Shown: positions 12,216-25,601, counted from the stretch's first letter. The stretch is 64,000 nt of DNA from Eriocheir sinensis (GCF_024679095.1 NC_066520.1:17059831-17123830), one strand, 5' to 3'. Numbers and translations are program-made. The notes: a model not told the origin generated them from the letters alone.

Positions 12216-12740
12216 GTCAATAAAAGTAACTATCCAAAATAACAGCTTGCAACAGATTTATGAGCAAACGAGGCATCTAGGGCGCATTCTTTTATCCCAT
12301 TTCCTACTGCGTAAAAAGAAGTAAAATTAATCTTGACATGCAACCAAAGAAATGTAGGATAATAAAATAAACTAATAACACCGACCAGAGCCGGGAGCCA
12401 TAATTTAGTCATCCCACATTGCATACATTCCACACTCCCCCCAGAAAAAAGAAAAAAAAGAGAGCAAGGGGTAGTCTGGGCATGTGTATTACAGTTTAAA
12501 TGCCGCAGAGTTTTACGAGAGCATCCGAGGTTATTAAAACATTACAATTACGTGGAAATAAGGAATAAAAAACTAAAAAAACCTCTCCATAGTACACCAG
12601 ACTCACGAGTATGTAATGAGAGCTCTGGGAAACGTATATACTCACACGTACACGGAAGAGCAAACCTAATAACGTGAGTCCAGTTGGCGCCCACAAAATT
12701 ATGCGAAAATTATTGTTTTGACGGAGGAACAACACCAGAG

Positions 12741-12780
12741 AGAATGTGTGTGTGTGTCAGGGGGGGGGGGTGCGTGTGTG

Positions 12781-12834
<54 letters not shown>
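12741..12834. repeat. (GT)n microsatellite with an internal G10 run
   Basis: Two GT runs flank a block of about ten G. The flanks 12216-12740 and 12840-13040 are unique; no gene is seen. Confidence 0.96.
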
Positions 12835-13039
12835 GGGGTAGTAATATACAGGTAAAGACGGTCCATTAAAGCTAATAAATAATGTTTAATGGGAATGTAT
12901 CTTGTGTCTCAGCGGTCGTACGTCATCATTACCGTGCTTGCCTCCCTCTTGCGGCCTTAGACCTGTATACGCCGGTGCTTTACGAACTTATACAAACACT
13001 GAATATATGTTGAGTAGATCCACCCGAAATTGATCTCTT

Positions 13040-13135
13040 CTGGCCTTCTGTTATGTTTTATCGAAGTAGCGCCTAGCAGATTTTTTTTTTCCTGTTTTTT
13101 GCCCTTGGGTTGCTTCCCGTGCTGTAAACAAAAGA
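13040..13135 (+). mobile_element. Possible 3' tail of a jockey-like retrotransposon
   Basis: GTAGCGCCTAGCAG, a T-run, TTTTTTGCCCTTGGGTTGC and TTCCCGTGCTGTAAAC run in the same order as the tail of the better-preserved element at 42480-42569 (GTAGCGGGC, T-run, TTTTTTGTGCCCTTGAGCTG, CTCCTTTGCTGTAAA). This fits a diverged, strongly 5'-truncated copy of the same group. No coding part remains. Confidence 0.45.
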
Positions 13136-13440
13136 TAAATGTTGAATTAATGTTAAGTGATAAATATATGTGAAATAGATGAATGTTGGGATTTCAAGAG
13201 CGGAACAGCAACAGACGAATTTTAGCCCTCTTTGAAATCTGTAGGAGAATCAATTACTAAACTTAGGGAGTGTCAAAAGAGGCTGAAGTTTTTTGTTTTG
13301 GACCTTGCTCTTAATTTACCTCTTTGTTGTATCTGGTTGAAAGAACGCAAAATGTACATGTTATATATTTATTTATTCATCGAGGTATTTTAATTTTCCC
13401 TTCAGGTCTTGGTGGATAGCTTCGTCATTCTAACACCAGC

Positions 13441-13445
13441 ACACG

Positions 13446-13513
<68 letters not shown>

Positions 13514-13520
13514 CACACAA
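13441..13520. repeat. (CA)n microsatellite
   Basis: A pure core is flanked by CGCACG variants. 13521-14410 is unique sequence; a 61-codon frame at 13676 and several shorter ones have no recognisable content. Confidence 0.97.
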
Positions 13521-14519
13521 ACGCACAAACGCCACATGAGGTAGAGTGCGGTTGATGAGTGTTGGAAAAATTTTAAAAGCACTCTGCGGGTTGTTTAAAA
13601 AGTGTCAGCCGTGTCCGGACCCTGCCATGTGGGACCGAGTGTTTTGCTTGGTACTTCATTGTCACTGTAGTATGTTTGTTTTGTCTTTGGATTAAATGGT
13701 ACGAGAAAGTTGGATTACACGCTTACCACTTGAGGATCTATGTAGATTTACTTGCAGACCACACAGAGCTATGGTCCGGACTAGGTGATCTGTGGTTTAA
13801 CCGAAGTGAAATTATATCAAATCAAATGCCATCTAAGACCTTGCATTTCTACCTTAGTTAAGTTGAAGGAAGTGTCGATCGAGCTTGTTGAGGATGGAGA
13901 GAGAAAGACATATAGTAAAATATTCATTATGGTTGCGGATGTTTGAGGGAAAAAGAGAAAAAAAGAAAGATGGGGAAAGGAAAATAAATACAGAAACATA
14001 TATCAGTAGAGTCGAGGTTGTGTGTTGGGAAAAGAGAAAGAAATGGACAGAAAAAATATATAAGTAGAGATAAAAAAAAACGGAGAAAAATATACGATAC
14101 TATAGTAACGGGAAGGTCTAGGCAGGGCAGACCAACTCCACTCTTTTAAAAATAAACGAAAGAAAAAAAATGCATTGACCTCAAGGAAGCAAAGTCACGG
14201 GAAGAAGAAAAAAATAAAACGACAGTTTCCAAACTTTACCAAACCTGCACTCCACGCTTTGGCCGCTCGGGGAAGCCACCTCGACGGCTCCTCAAATCCC
14301 AGGTATAGAAAAAAGAAAAAAAAAGAAGAAAAGTTGCTACCTCGAGGCGTCCAGTATATTTTCAGGATTCGGGAATATTTCGTCCTTGCGGAGGGGAAAA
14401 TTCCTACCTATTAGACTTCCATTTTTGCAGGAAATTCCCAATCGCCACCTTTTTGACAGTCTCTCAGGTGTAATGAGAGAAAAGTAAGGCCAACACTTTT
14501 TTCGGCGGTAATTTGAGGA

Positions 14520-16150
14520 GGGTGTGAGGCCGGAACGAAGAAAGGACGAGGAAGATGAGGAGGAGGAAGAAGAGGAGGAGGAAGAGGATATGGTGAAGGA
14601 GGAGAAAAATCGAGGAGGTAGAGGAAGAGAAAAAGAAGAAAGGACTGAAAAAGAAAGAAGATATGGAGAAAGACCACAGAAAAACGAGAGGTATTGGTTA
14701 AAAGGAAAGGAGAAAAGAGGAGAAAAAGAAGTAAGATATGGAGAAAGACAAGGAAAAAATGAGAAAGAAAGAGGGTATGGAGAAAGGACAAAAGACGAGG
14801 AAAAGAGAGGAAAGAAGTGAGAAAGAAAATACTATGGAAAAAGACAAGGGATAAATGAGATGGTAAGGGTAAAAATGGAGGGGGAGAGGAAGTGAGAGAG
14901 AAAGATGATATGGAGAACGACCACAAAAAACAAGATAAAAAGAAAAAGGAAAGAGAAGAGAGGAAAAAAAGAAAGAGGGTATGGAAAATCACCCCCCAAA
15001 ATGGATATAGGTAAGAAGTAAAGCATAGAAAAAGAGAAAAAGAAAAAGGGTATGGAAGAAGACTAGATAAAAGGAGGAGGCATTGATGGAGAGTAAAAGA
15101 GGGGAATAAGTGAAAAAGAAAGGAGATATGGAGTGAGACCAGGAAAAAAACGAGGTTGTAAAAATAAAAATAAAGGGGAAAGACAGAAAAAGGGATATGG
15201 AGAAAGACTAGAAAATCGATAAGGTAAACGTATAAAAGGAAAGGAGAGTAAAGAAGAGAAAAAAAAAGGATATGGAGGAAGATAAAAAACGGAGATAAAG
15301 GTATGAAGGAAAAGAGACGAAAGAAGAAAGAAAGAAGATGGGGTGAGGAAAAAAACAGGAAAAATCGAGGAGCCAAAGACAAAAGATACATGAGCGGAAC
15401 TAAAAAGAGAAAAAAATATCGAGAAAGACAAGAAAAAAAGAGGAGGTAAATGTGATAAAAAGAAGAGAGGAATAAAAAGAAAAACAGGATATGGAGAGAG
15501 GAGAAAAAAAACGAGAAGATAAATGTAAAAACGGAAAAGAGAGGAAAGTGAGAAAGAAAGATGATATGGAGAAACAAGTGAAAAACGAGGAGGTAAAATA
15601 AAAAAATAGAGATGAGAGGAAAGAAGAGACAAACAGAATATGGAGAAGGAGAGAAAAAAAGGAGGTAATGATGAAGAAGAAGAGAGAGGAAAGGAGTGAA
15701 AAAGAAAAAGGATACGGAGAAAGAAGGGAAAAATTTGAAGGTAAAATAAAAAAAATAGAGATGAGAGGAAAGAAGGGAAAAAACAGGACATGGAGAAGGG
15801 AGAGAATAAAAAGGAGGTAATGATGAAGAAGAAGAGAGAGGAAAGGAGTGAAAAAGAAAAAGGATACGGAGAAAGAAGGGAAAAATTTGAAGGTAAAATA
15901 AAAAAAAGAGAAGAAAGAAGAGAAAAACAGGATATGGAGAAGGAGAGAAAAAAACGGAGGTAATGAGGAAGAGGAAAAGAGAGGAAAGGAGTGAAAAAGA
16001 AAAAGGATATGGAGAAGGAAGAGAAAAATGAGGAGGTACAAGAAAAGAAGAGAAAAGAGGATAGAAAAGAAAAACCGGATATGGAGTAAGAAGAGAAAAA
16101 AAACGAGGAAGTAGGAGTAAAATTGAAAAAAAAGCGAAAGAAAAGAAAAG
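14520..16150. repeat. 1.6-kb polypurine domain with a higher-order repeat of 143-152 bp
   Basis: The plus strand is nearly pure A/G. The word GGATATGGAGAA recurs through most of it. A sharper repeat, AAGGAGTGAAAAAGAAAAAGG, starts at 15691, 15843 and 15986 (152 and 143 bp apart) with matching sequence between. The complementary strand gives the longest open frame of the window (581 codons, Phe/Ser/Leu/Pro). A pyrimidine-only strand rarely forms TAA, TAG or TGA, so this is not evidence of a gene. 16157-16620 is A-rich with nothing recognised. Confidence 0.9.
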
Positions 16151-16634
16151 GAACAAAATGCAAGTGGTTAAGACAATAGAGTAAAAGTTAAATACTCACA
16201 AAGCCACAAATTTGACAAAAAAATAAGCATAAAATCTGAAAGCCATGAAGTCTGCAAAAATGAAACCCAAATTAAATATGAAAAATACGCCCGAACCAAA
16301 CATATCCGAAAGCAATAAAACCAAATAATAAAACAAAAACTAATAAACGACCAGAGCTTTAAATATCTGCGGGAAATATAAACGAAATTGAAAAAAAAAT
16401 CATTAAAAAAAACAATTATTATTAAGTCGAGGCTTACTACGACCAGGGTAATAATTAGCGAAAAGATAGAAAGAAAAACTGAAATACATAATCGAGACTA
16501 GACAGGAAAAAAAAAAAAAACTTATTGTATGAATGGAAGAAATGCAATGGCAGAATGAATATGGATACGCCATTAAGAGAATAAAAGAAATAAAATATCT
16601 ATAATAATGAGCAAAAAATGAGCAAAATGAGAGA

Positions 16635-17148
<514 letters not shown>

Positions 17149-17239
17149 ACACATAAGGGGAAGGAGAAGGAGCAAAATAACCCCACCAAACATAATTTAT
17201 TGCAAGGATTAATATCCTAAATTCCACTTTATTCATAAC

Positions 17240-18620
17240 GTTGACTTCACATAATATTACTTCTCTGTGCAGACCCGAAACGACGAGGAGGAAGTTGAGT
17301 AGAAAGAAAAAAAAAGGAAAAACAAAAAACAAAGAAACGAAAACGAAAGACGACGAGGAGGAAGTAGGAAATGAGGAAGAGAAGGAAGAAGAAGAAGAAG
17401 AAGAAGAAGAAGAAGAAGAAGAAGAAACAAGACAAGAAATTAAAAATGAAGGAAAACGAAGCATATCTGAACGCCATCAGGGAAAAAAAATGCATCATAG
17501 TACACGTAAAAAAAAAGACAAACCGCTCAACGAAATAAATAAATATAAAAGAAAATTAAGAAAATAAAACGAAATGAAGGAAAGAAGAGGGATTGCGACA
17601 TGCGAAGGAGGAAGAGGAGGAGGAGGAAAAGGAATGGAAACGAAAAAGGAAAAGAAGGAGAAAAAAACCCAGGACAGTAAAACGAAAACAAAGGAAACGA
17701 AGAAGCATATCACAACGACAACAGAGAAAAAGATGCATAGCACGAGTCATAAAACCAAGAAAAACCGCTCAACGAAAGGGAAAAAAAGGGATTATAAAAG
17801 AAAACCAAAACGAATCTCAGGTAAGAAGTGAGATTGCGGCAGGCGGAGAAGGAAGAAGAGGGGGAGGAGGAGGAACACGAGGAGAACGAGGAAGAAGAGG
17901 GAGAGAGGAAACTGATAAGCAAGAGCGAGAAGAGAAAGAAGAGTAAGAGACAGGAATAGCAGAGAAGAAGAGGAAGATGACTGAGGAGAAGAATGCATGA
18001 AGAGGATACGCATAAACAGAGGAAGAGAAGGAAGAGAAGGAAGTTGATAAGCAGAAGCAAAAACAGTAGGAGACGGGAAAAGTAGGAAGAGGAGGAGGAC
18101 GATTAAAGAGGAGAGTGCAAAAGAGGAAAAGAAAGAGTAATAGCAGTGAAAGGAAAGGGCAAATAAAGAGATGGAAAAGAGAAAGACAGGAAAGGAGGAG
18201 GAGGAGGAGGAGAAGGAGGAGGTCGAGGTTGAGGAGAAAGAGAGAAAATGGAGAAAACGTACTAAGAAAATAAAAATAAGAAGAAACAAAGCAGGAAAAG
18301 AATCAGATAAAAAGAAAAGGACGTTACAAGAGGATGAGGTCGAGGTCGCAAAGGAAAAAGGAAAAAAATATGACAAAACGTAATAAAATGAAAATAAGAA
18401 AAGGAAAAACAGGAAAAGAATCAGATAAAAAAGAGAGACGGGAAAAAAAGATGGAGATCGAGATGAGGAAAAAAGAAAAAAGGAGAAAACGTAATAAAAA
18501 ATGAAAAGAAGAAAAAACAAAGCAGGGAAAGATAAAAACATAAAAAAAGAAAGCCGGCAAAGATGAGTTGGTCGAGGTGGAAGAGAAGAAAAAAGAGGAA
18601 AAGGAGAAAACAAAATTACA
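17240..18620. repeat. Polypurine domain with 242-bp and 111-121-bp tandem periods
   Basis: AACCGCTCAACGAAA occurs at 17521 and 17763 (242 bp apart), with AAGCATATC-type and GGATTGCG-type partners at the same spacing. A GAA run lies at 17385-17426. Further on, AAAACGTA(C/A)TAA occurs at 18255, 18376 and 18487 and GGAAAAGAATCAGATAAAAA twice, 118 bp apart. No gene is supported. 18620-19080 is unique. Confidence 0.85.
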
Positions 18621-19110
18621 ATATGAACTAAGTAAAAGTAAGTGAAAGTAAGGAATAAGAAGTAAAAGTAGACGTATATTGAGTTGACTAATGTAAGATA
18701 CTGATGCGCCTTTTTAGTACTAACGCAAGAGCGACATTTTTCTTACTTTAAAACAAATCAAGATAGTAAGTTTTCCTCTTTTTATTTTTATCCCCGGCTC
18801 AAATCTCCCTCTTAAGCTTTGATCTCGTTACTCAGAATACATCACGGTAAAAGGCATTTGAGACGACTTATAAAATAGTGAAGTGGGATTTGGCTTCCAG
18901 ATTTTGCGGGAATCAGAGACGCAACAGCACTAAAATAAAGAGAAATATCAATGCACGAAAAATAGGAGGGGGAAGGAAAATGAGGAGAACGGTTAGTAGA
19001 AAGAGAAAGGGAAAAGTAATCACAGAAGAGATAAGAGAAAAATAAAAAAAGAAGTCCCAACTCTCTCTCTCTCTCTTTTCCCACACATACCAAACTCTAA
19101 ATGGAAAGGA

Positions 19111-19190
19111 CACAACCACCACCATCACTACCACCACCACCACCACCACCATCACCACCATCACCACCACCATCTCCACCACCACCTGGC
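19111..19190. repeat. (ACC/ATC)n trinucleotide-type repeat
   Basis: ACCACC units are mixed with ATCACC and ACT. 19200-19560 is A-rich with AACAAC and AGAACC words; 19570-20640 is unique with several A and T runs and no recognised gene. Confidence 0.88.
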
Positions 19191-20649
19191 ATGAGCTCTC
19201 CTGTTCTGGTGCCTATTCGGGTTACAGAAGGAGGCGGAAAATATTATAAAAAAAGAGAAAATGAACAAGAAAAAAAGGAGAACAAGGAAAGCAGAATGAA
19301 GAAGAACAGCAACAACAACAACGAATACTTATACTACTAATAATAATAAAGCAAAAACAAGCAGAAGAAGAAAGAAAAAATTGAAAGACATGATAAAGAA
19401 AAACAATAAGAACTGAAAGAACAAGATGACCAGAACCAAGACCAAGAATAAAAAGAACAAGAACAGCAGCAACAACAATAAGAGCAAGAAAAGAACAAGA
19501 TAAGCAGAACCAGAAGAACCAGAAGAAACTGAAGAAGCAGGAGAAGCAGAAGCGTCTCCCATCAGCCGGACAGACCATCGAGTATGCCCGTCACACACGC
19601 CTCCCACCACTTTATTTCCACTGGGCGTGTCGGCAGCTCATTTTTCCCTGTTGACCGTCCCCCCGAGCGACACACACTCGTCCCCTTCCACCCCGCCCCT
19701 CACCTTTGCCTCCTCCACTTCACACTCCTCTCGGGACGTTCATTGCATTGTACACTCCCTTTACTTCTCCCTTTGCGTCAATTTCTCCGTGTTCAGTGTC
19801 CTCATGAGCGATATTTTGCCTATTCTAACCTGCTTCTCACCTTGTTTTCGTCTTTGGATTCCCTATCTTTCACCTTTGCGTAAAAACCTATATCGTACCA
19901 TACACACTATTCCTTTCTCTATTTCCCTTATGAATTCTGTTGTAAAGATGATGCAAAAATTTCTGGACGTAAACAGAAAAAAATGTCTCGATAAAAGTTG
20001 CTCTGGAAAAAAAAAGATATCTAAGAATTGTAAAATCGCTACATTAATTGTCTTATTCTCGTTCTCTTTCCTATTTTTTTTTCTCATCAAAGATTATACA
20101 GCCCTCAGTCTTCTTTTTTTTTCAGCATCTATTACCTAGCAGTCTACGCTTTAACATCAAAAAGTGAACATAACCTGAAGTACGTTTTGATATCTAACTC
20201 CATTTCACTCCTAGCCACGCACGGTAACCAGGCACTGTACCGTAGATAACAGATGACTAATGAAGGATGTATAAGAACAGAAAAAAAAAGAAATAGGAGG
20301 TTTATCCATTAAGACCAAAGTGTTCGGAAAAGAAACCAACTCCATGACATGATAACAAAGTGATCTGCAACTCATTTCCAAGCCACACCAATTTTTTTTT
20401 CTTTTTTTTTTTGGAGGGGGGGGTCAGAAAGTGATTTATGACCCCAAGACCACAGATATAAAAAAAAGTTCTATATTCTTTTACCAGCTTTCTTTCCCCC
20501 GTATTTTTTTTCCCCTTTTCAGAGTCAATAGTAAGCAGGGTAGAGGTTGTAAATCTCGACTCGCGTGACTCGTCTACTTTAGCCTGAGTGCTCTTTAGCT
20601 CTTTTACCAACCACCGCTAATCCATCACCCTGGTCCTTCAACTTTTCGA

Positions 20650-21560
20650 AATGGCTCCTCTGACTTTCCCCCTTCTCGCCTCTCCTGTCCCTCCTTCTCT
20701 CCTCCCGTTTCCTCTTTTTTCCTTCCCCCCACTCTGCTTTTCGTTACCTCCCCTCTCTTCCCCTCCATGCCTTCCCTTACTTACCCCCTCCTCGCCTCTC
20801 CTGTTCCCCGTTCTCTCCTCCCGTTTCCTCTTTTTCCCTCTTCCCCACTCCCCTTTTCATTACCTTCCCTCCCTTTTCCTCCATGGCTTCCCCTACCCCC
20901 TCCTCACCTCTCCTTCCTCTCCCCTCTCTCTTCCTGTTCCCCTTTTTCCCCTTTTTCCCTCTCCCTCATTCTACTTCTCAGTACCTTCCCTCCCTCTCTC
21001 TCCTCTCCACTTCTCTCATATTTTTTACTCTCCTCTATCCCCTCTATCATTTCTCCTTTTCCTCCTCCCTCTTCTTCCTCCCATCCATTTCCCTCCCTCT
21101 TCTCCTCTCATACGTTTTCCCTCTCCTCCTCTCTCCTCTTTCCATATCTTCTCTTCCCCTCTCATATCTCTCTCCATCCCTTTCATGTATCCTTTCCTCT
21201 CCTCTCTTGTTCTCCACCTTCCTCCCGTCTTTTATCTTGCCCTCTTACCTCTCCTCTCCTCTCCATCCTTCCATCTCTCCTCTCCCCTCCCTCGCCACCT
21301 CTACTCACCCTCATTCATCTTCTTGGCCTTCCACATCCCTCTAAACCGCCTCAGCCGCCCCAGAAATCTCAACAGACGCTTCCCTGCTTCCCTTTAAACG
21401 TTTTTCCCCCTCCAGGATCCCCCTCATTTCCCGTCGCCTTTACAACTTCGACTGAGTCCCACCCGCAATCCGGCCCCGACCTCCTTCTTTCCCTCTTCCC
21501 CTAAACAGGCTTTTTCTTTCTTCCCTCTTCGCCGCTCTCTCCTCCCATTCCATTCCCTTC
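20650..21560. repeat. Polypyrimidine domain with a 112-116 bp tandem period
   Basis: The plus strand is almost all C/T. CTCGCCTCTCCTGT or a variant starts at 20675, 20791 and 20903, each followed by CTCCCGTTTCCTCTTTT-like sequence. All three plus-strand frames stay open for 150-250 codons, as expected for pyrimidine-only DNA. 21570-21790 is unique. Confidence 0.85.
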
Positions 21561-21794
21561 TTCTATCCTTTCCACTTCGAAGATAGGGACGAAAAGTAGG
21601 GAGGTAGGAAGGCTGGTAAAAAGAAGGTGAGGGCGTGAACGGCGTAGCGTAGCATTTTTAGGCAATCTAAGTTTGTATCACATTTATTAAGGATTCGAAA
21701 AGCTACTTTGGAAATTTTCGTAAAAGAGGAAAGTTCTATGGAGACTAAAAGTTAACCAATAGTGGGCAGAGAGAGGACTGGTTGGCTTGCGGTA

Positions 21795-21926
<132 letters not shown>

Positions 21927-21972
21927 GCTACTGATAAGGGATAAAAAAAAAGGAAAGAAAACTACGTAGATC

Positions 21973-22097
21973 TCCTCCTCCTCCTCCTCTTCCTCTCCTC
22001 AAACATCTCCTCCTCCTCCTCCTCCTCCTCCTCCTCCTATTCCTTTTCTCATCAACTCCTTAACTCACCTCGCATCATTAAACAAGTAATAAACTAG

Positions 22098-22153
<56 letters not shown>

Positions 22154-22220
22154 GACCCCTCCCCCCAACACACAGCCTTCCCTCCCCCCTCCTCCTCCCT
22201 CCTCCCCTCCCCACCACCAC
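21973..22220. repeat. (CTC)n, (CA)n and C-rich tract
   Basis: CTC blocks lie at 21975-22040, CA at 22099-22149, and a C-run-rich stretch follows to 22220. The next 200 bases are GC-rich and unique. Confidence 0.92.
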
Positions 22221-22454
22221 CACACATATGGGCTTCCTAATCACCGCCCGTCACACGTTCCAGAGTCAAAGGCGCCCAGCGAGCCCTCACCCCCGTATTA
22301 CCCTGTTAACTAGCATTGTGTTGGGCCTCCTCGCTGCCGGGGTTTACGAGCGGGCTGAGTGGCGGCGCTTTTGTCCCAAGGAAACGAGGCTAAGGAGCAT
22401 AATTTTCCGCCTCGATAATAACTAGTGCCCGTAATATCGTACTTCCGGGATAAG

Positions 22455-22990
22455 GAGGAGGAGGAGGAGGAGGAGGAGGGGGAGATGCAAGAGGTAAGGA
22501 AAGACGAATAGGTAAAAGTGGATAACGAAAAGGAAGTAAAGGTGTTGATGGTAGTGGTAAGAATCAAGGTTGAGCTGGAAAAGGAGGAGAAGGAAGAAGG
22601 AAAGGAAGATGAAAAGGAGATGTGTGGAGCTGGAGAAGGAGGAAAAGAAGGAGAAAGAGGAAAAGGGAGATGAAAAGGAGATGTGTGGAGTTGGAGAAGG
22701 AGGAAAAGAAGGAAAAAGAGGAAAAGGGAGATGAAAAGGAGATGAGAATGGAAAACGTCGAGAATGTGAAAGATGATGATGATGATGAGGAGGAAAAAGT
22801 AGAGTATGAAAAATGAGGAGGAAGAAAAGGTAGCGGGGATGGAGGGCGTCTAGATGTAGAGAAAAAGGAGGAGGAAGAGGAGGAGGAGAAGGAGGAGAAG
22901 GGAGTAAGAGTGAAGAACGTCAAGAATATAGAGATGAAGGAACCGGAGGAGGAGGAGGACAAGGAAGAAATATGGGGGGAGGGGAAGGAT
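22455..22990. repeat. Polypurine tract with a 61-bp tandem duplication
   Basis: GAGATGTGTGGAG followed by TGGAGAAGGAGGAAAAGAAGG occurs twice, 61 bp apart (22619 and 22680), ending in AAAAGGGAGATGAAAAGGAG. GAGGAG blocks flank it. Confidence 0.88.
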
Positions 22991-23129
22991 AAAGCAGGAT
23001 ACATGAATGGTTGTCCTGAATAAGTTAGGTTAGGAAAGGGACGGGAGGTGAATAATTACGTGGCTCTATAATAAGGTAGACCCAAGGGTGGGGGAGGCGT
23101 GCGGCGAGGCGAGGTGGAGCTGGCATGTA

Positions 23130-23800
23130 GTGATTGTTCTGGCTGGCTGGCGGACTGACTCTCCCACCACAACATAGGTAGGACGCAGAGGAAGGGAGTG
23201 AGGCTGACTGGCTCGGTATGGCTGACTGAGTGTAGTTGACTGGCTCGGTATGACTGTCACTGTATGGCTGACTGAGTGTAGCTGACTGGCTCGGTATGAC
23301 AGACTCGGTATGGCTGACTGAGTGTAGCTGACTGGTTGTGGCTGACTGGGTTGACTGGATATGGTTGACTGGGTATGACTGAATGGGTGTGGCTTACTGG
23401 TTATGGCTGAATTGGTTATGGGTGACTAGTTTAACTGATTGGTTATGGCTGACTGGTAATGGATGACTGGTAATGGATAACTGGTTTGCTGGTTGGCTGA
23501 CTGATTAGCTTGTGAAGGCTGACTGACTGACTGACAGGTTTCCGAAGGTTGACTAACTTACTGACTGGTTTGGGAAGGCTGCCTGACTGACTGACTGGTT
23601 TTTGACGGCTGACTGACTGACTGACAGGTTTCTGAAGGTTGACTAACTTGCTGACTGGTTTGGGAGGGCTGACTGACTGACTGACTGGTTTCTGAAGGCT
23701 GACTGACTGGCTGACTGGTTTGGGAAGGGTGACTCTCTGGCTGACTGGTTTCGAAAGGCTGACTGGTCTCTGAAGGCTGAATGACTGACGGACTGGCGGG
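23130..23800. repeat. Minisatellite, 30-bp unit, of GACTGACTG and GGTTT blocks
   Basis: From 23520 to about 23770 the word ACTGGTTT or ACAGGTTT recurs every 30 bases exactly (GGTTT at 23538, 23568, 23598, 23628, 23658, 23688, 23718, 23748). Two unit types (TTTGGGAAGG and TTTCTGAAGG) partly alternate. 23150-23500 holds a less regular relative (GACTGGTTATGGCT). Thirty is divisible by three, so the minus strand reads as a decapeptide repeat rich in SQPS; it lacks other coding support. Confidence 0.93.
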
Positions 23801-24094
23801 CTGGACGGCTACGTGTCTGTGACGCTTGAAATAATACAACATTCCTTTGCCTCGCGACAAAACCCCGCCACTCTTTTTTCTCGCCCACTAGAGTTTGTTT
23901 CTGTCCGGCGCGTCCCCGTGTTCCACAGTCTGTTGCACCTGGTGACATGCGCACCTGTGAAGTTCGTCGCCATAAATGAAAAAAAATATATATATAAAAG
24001 CCAGACACTTCACAACACACTCGACAAACTCCCTTCCAAAAACTAAATAAATAGATTCGTTTTTGAAGGCTTGTAACGCCACTATTCGTCCAGT

Positions 24095-24380
24095 GACAAG
24101 AGGAGGAGGAGAAGGAGGAGGAGGAGGAGGAGGAGGAAGAAGAGGAGGAGGACAAGGAGGAGGAAGAGGAGGAGGAGGAGGAGGACGAGGACGAGGACGA
24201 GGGCGAGAAGACGAAAGGAGAAGGAGAAGGAAGATCAAAAGGAAAAGGAGAAGGAGGAAGAAGGTCGAAAGGAAAAGGAAGACTAGGAAGAGGAGAAAGA
24301 GGAGATGAAGGAGGAGGAAAAGAAAGAGGCAAAGAGAGAGGAAAAGGAAGCGAATGTACAGGAGGAGGAAGAGGTCAAGT
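24095..24380. repeat. (GGA)n-rich polypurine tract
   Basis: GGAGGA units grade into GGACGA and GGAAAAG. Proline- and serine-rich minus-strand frames are by-products. 24380-24670 is A-rich and unique. Confidence 0.93.
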
Positions 24381-24677
24381 GGTAACAAACAAAACAGAAG
24401 AAAAATAAAAATAACATGAAAAAAAGTGGGAAAAATAACAAAATATATTAAAAAAATGTGAAGGAATGAAACAAAATGTGAAGCAATGGAAAATAAAAAA
24501 AGGAATAGACGAAGAAACGAAGAATCAAATGGACAAAGGTTATTTGATTATTCTTTCAGCCGAGCTTCTCCTGACCAGCCTGCAGACACGCCGGAATTTT
24601 TTGCTTTCCTTTCTTCCTCCCTCCCTCGAAAGCCACTGCCACCTTCATGCACCGACGCCCTTGCCCCTTGCTCTCAC

Positions 24678-24678
<1 letters not shown>

Positions 24679-24732
<54 letters not shown>

Positions 24733-24812
24733 CACGCACACACACACACACATACTCACACACGCACATGCACACACACACACACAACGCACACACGCAC
24801 ACACACACTCCA
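24679..24812. repeat. (CA)n microsatellite with CG interruptions
   Basis: A pure 45-base core is followed by CACGCACA variants. Confidence 0.97.
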
Positions 24813-24890
24813 GTCTCGCCACGGATATTAAGATCATTTCAGTGTTTGACTTTTAACTAAGGAGTAAAATGAGTGAAATTTTTTATATAA

Positions 24891-24935
<45 letters not shown>
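24891..24935. repeat. (AGT)n trinucleotide microsatellite, 15 units
   Basis: The run is uninterrupted. Confidence 0.98.
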
Positions 24936-25098
24936 AGCGTCTCATCCATTACTTTATTCAAAATGGTATGCGCGGTAATACTTCTCGTATCCAAAAGTCC
25001 CGGGAAACATTTCAGTAATCCGAAACACAGTTAATTAAGACTGAATACACAAAGGGGTTAAAACTTGTTACTGTGCAACTTTCAAATAGATTTAAAGC

Positions 25099-25190
25099 TG
25101 TGTGTGTGTGTGTGTGTGTGTGTGGGTGTGTGTGGGTGTGTGTGTGTTTGTTTGTGTTTGTGTTTGTTTGTCTGTCAGTCTGTCTGTCTG
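25099..25190. repeat. (GT)n grading into GTTT and CTGT units
   Basis: GT changes to GTTTGT and then to CTGT words. 25200-25600 is unique with no gene seen. Confidence 0.93.
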
Positions 25191-25601
25191 TCGATGAGGC
25201 GTCGAGGGAGCATAGCAGTGATTCGTAAAGGGTACCAAGGAAGAGACGGAAGATATGGAACAAGGAGAGTGACAGAAATTGGATAAGCATCTGGATAAGC
25301 GAGAAAAAAAGTGAAAGTGTAGAATCTCAAACCTGAAAATACCTATGGCGGAGACGGAGGCATAACTAGAATGACACTTTTAACAAATCGCCTGAGGGGA
25401 GTTGCAGCCAATAATGTAACGTCTAATCGCAAGTGAGTGTTATGTGAGGCGACAATATTAAAGGGATTTGCTTCAAGGTCCGTAGATCCCTTAATACATA
25501 TCGACACCTAACCACAAAGCCGCAAGATATGGTTCTGTCCAGGTAAGATGAGCATATAATAATTCATTGGTTATTATAAGGTATACGCAGGTGACAGACA
25601 T

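Noticed and set aside
14411..16156. 581-codon minus-strand open frame, the longest in the window, looking like a multi-span membrane protein
   Set aside because: It is the pyrimidine strand of a polypurine tract, which rarely forms stop codons. Residues are almost only Phe, Ser, Leu and Pro, and the repeat shifts frame between units.
20651..21504. Three overlapping plus-strand frames of 153-248 codons
   Set aside because: Pyrimidine-only DNA with a 112-116 bp tandem period; all frames are open.
22228..22425. 65-codon frame with a hydrophobic LLTSIVLGLLAAGVY segment
   Set aside because: The segment looks membrane-spanning, but the frame is short, lies between microsatellites and has no recognised homologue.
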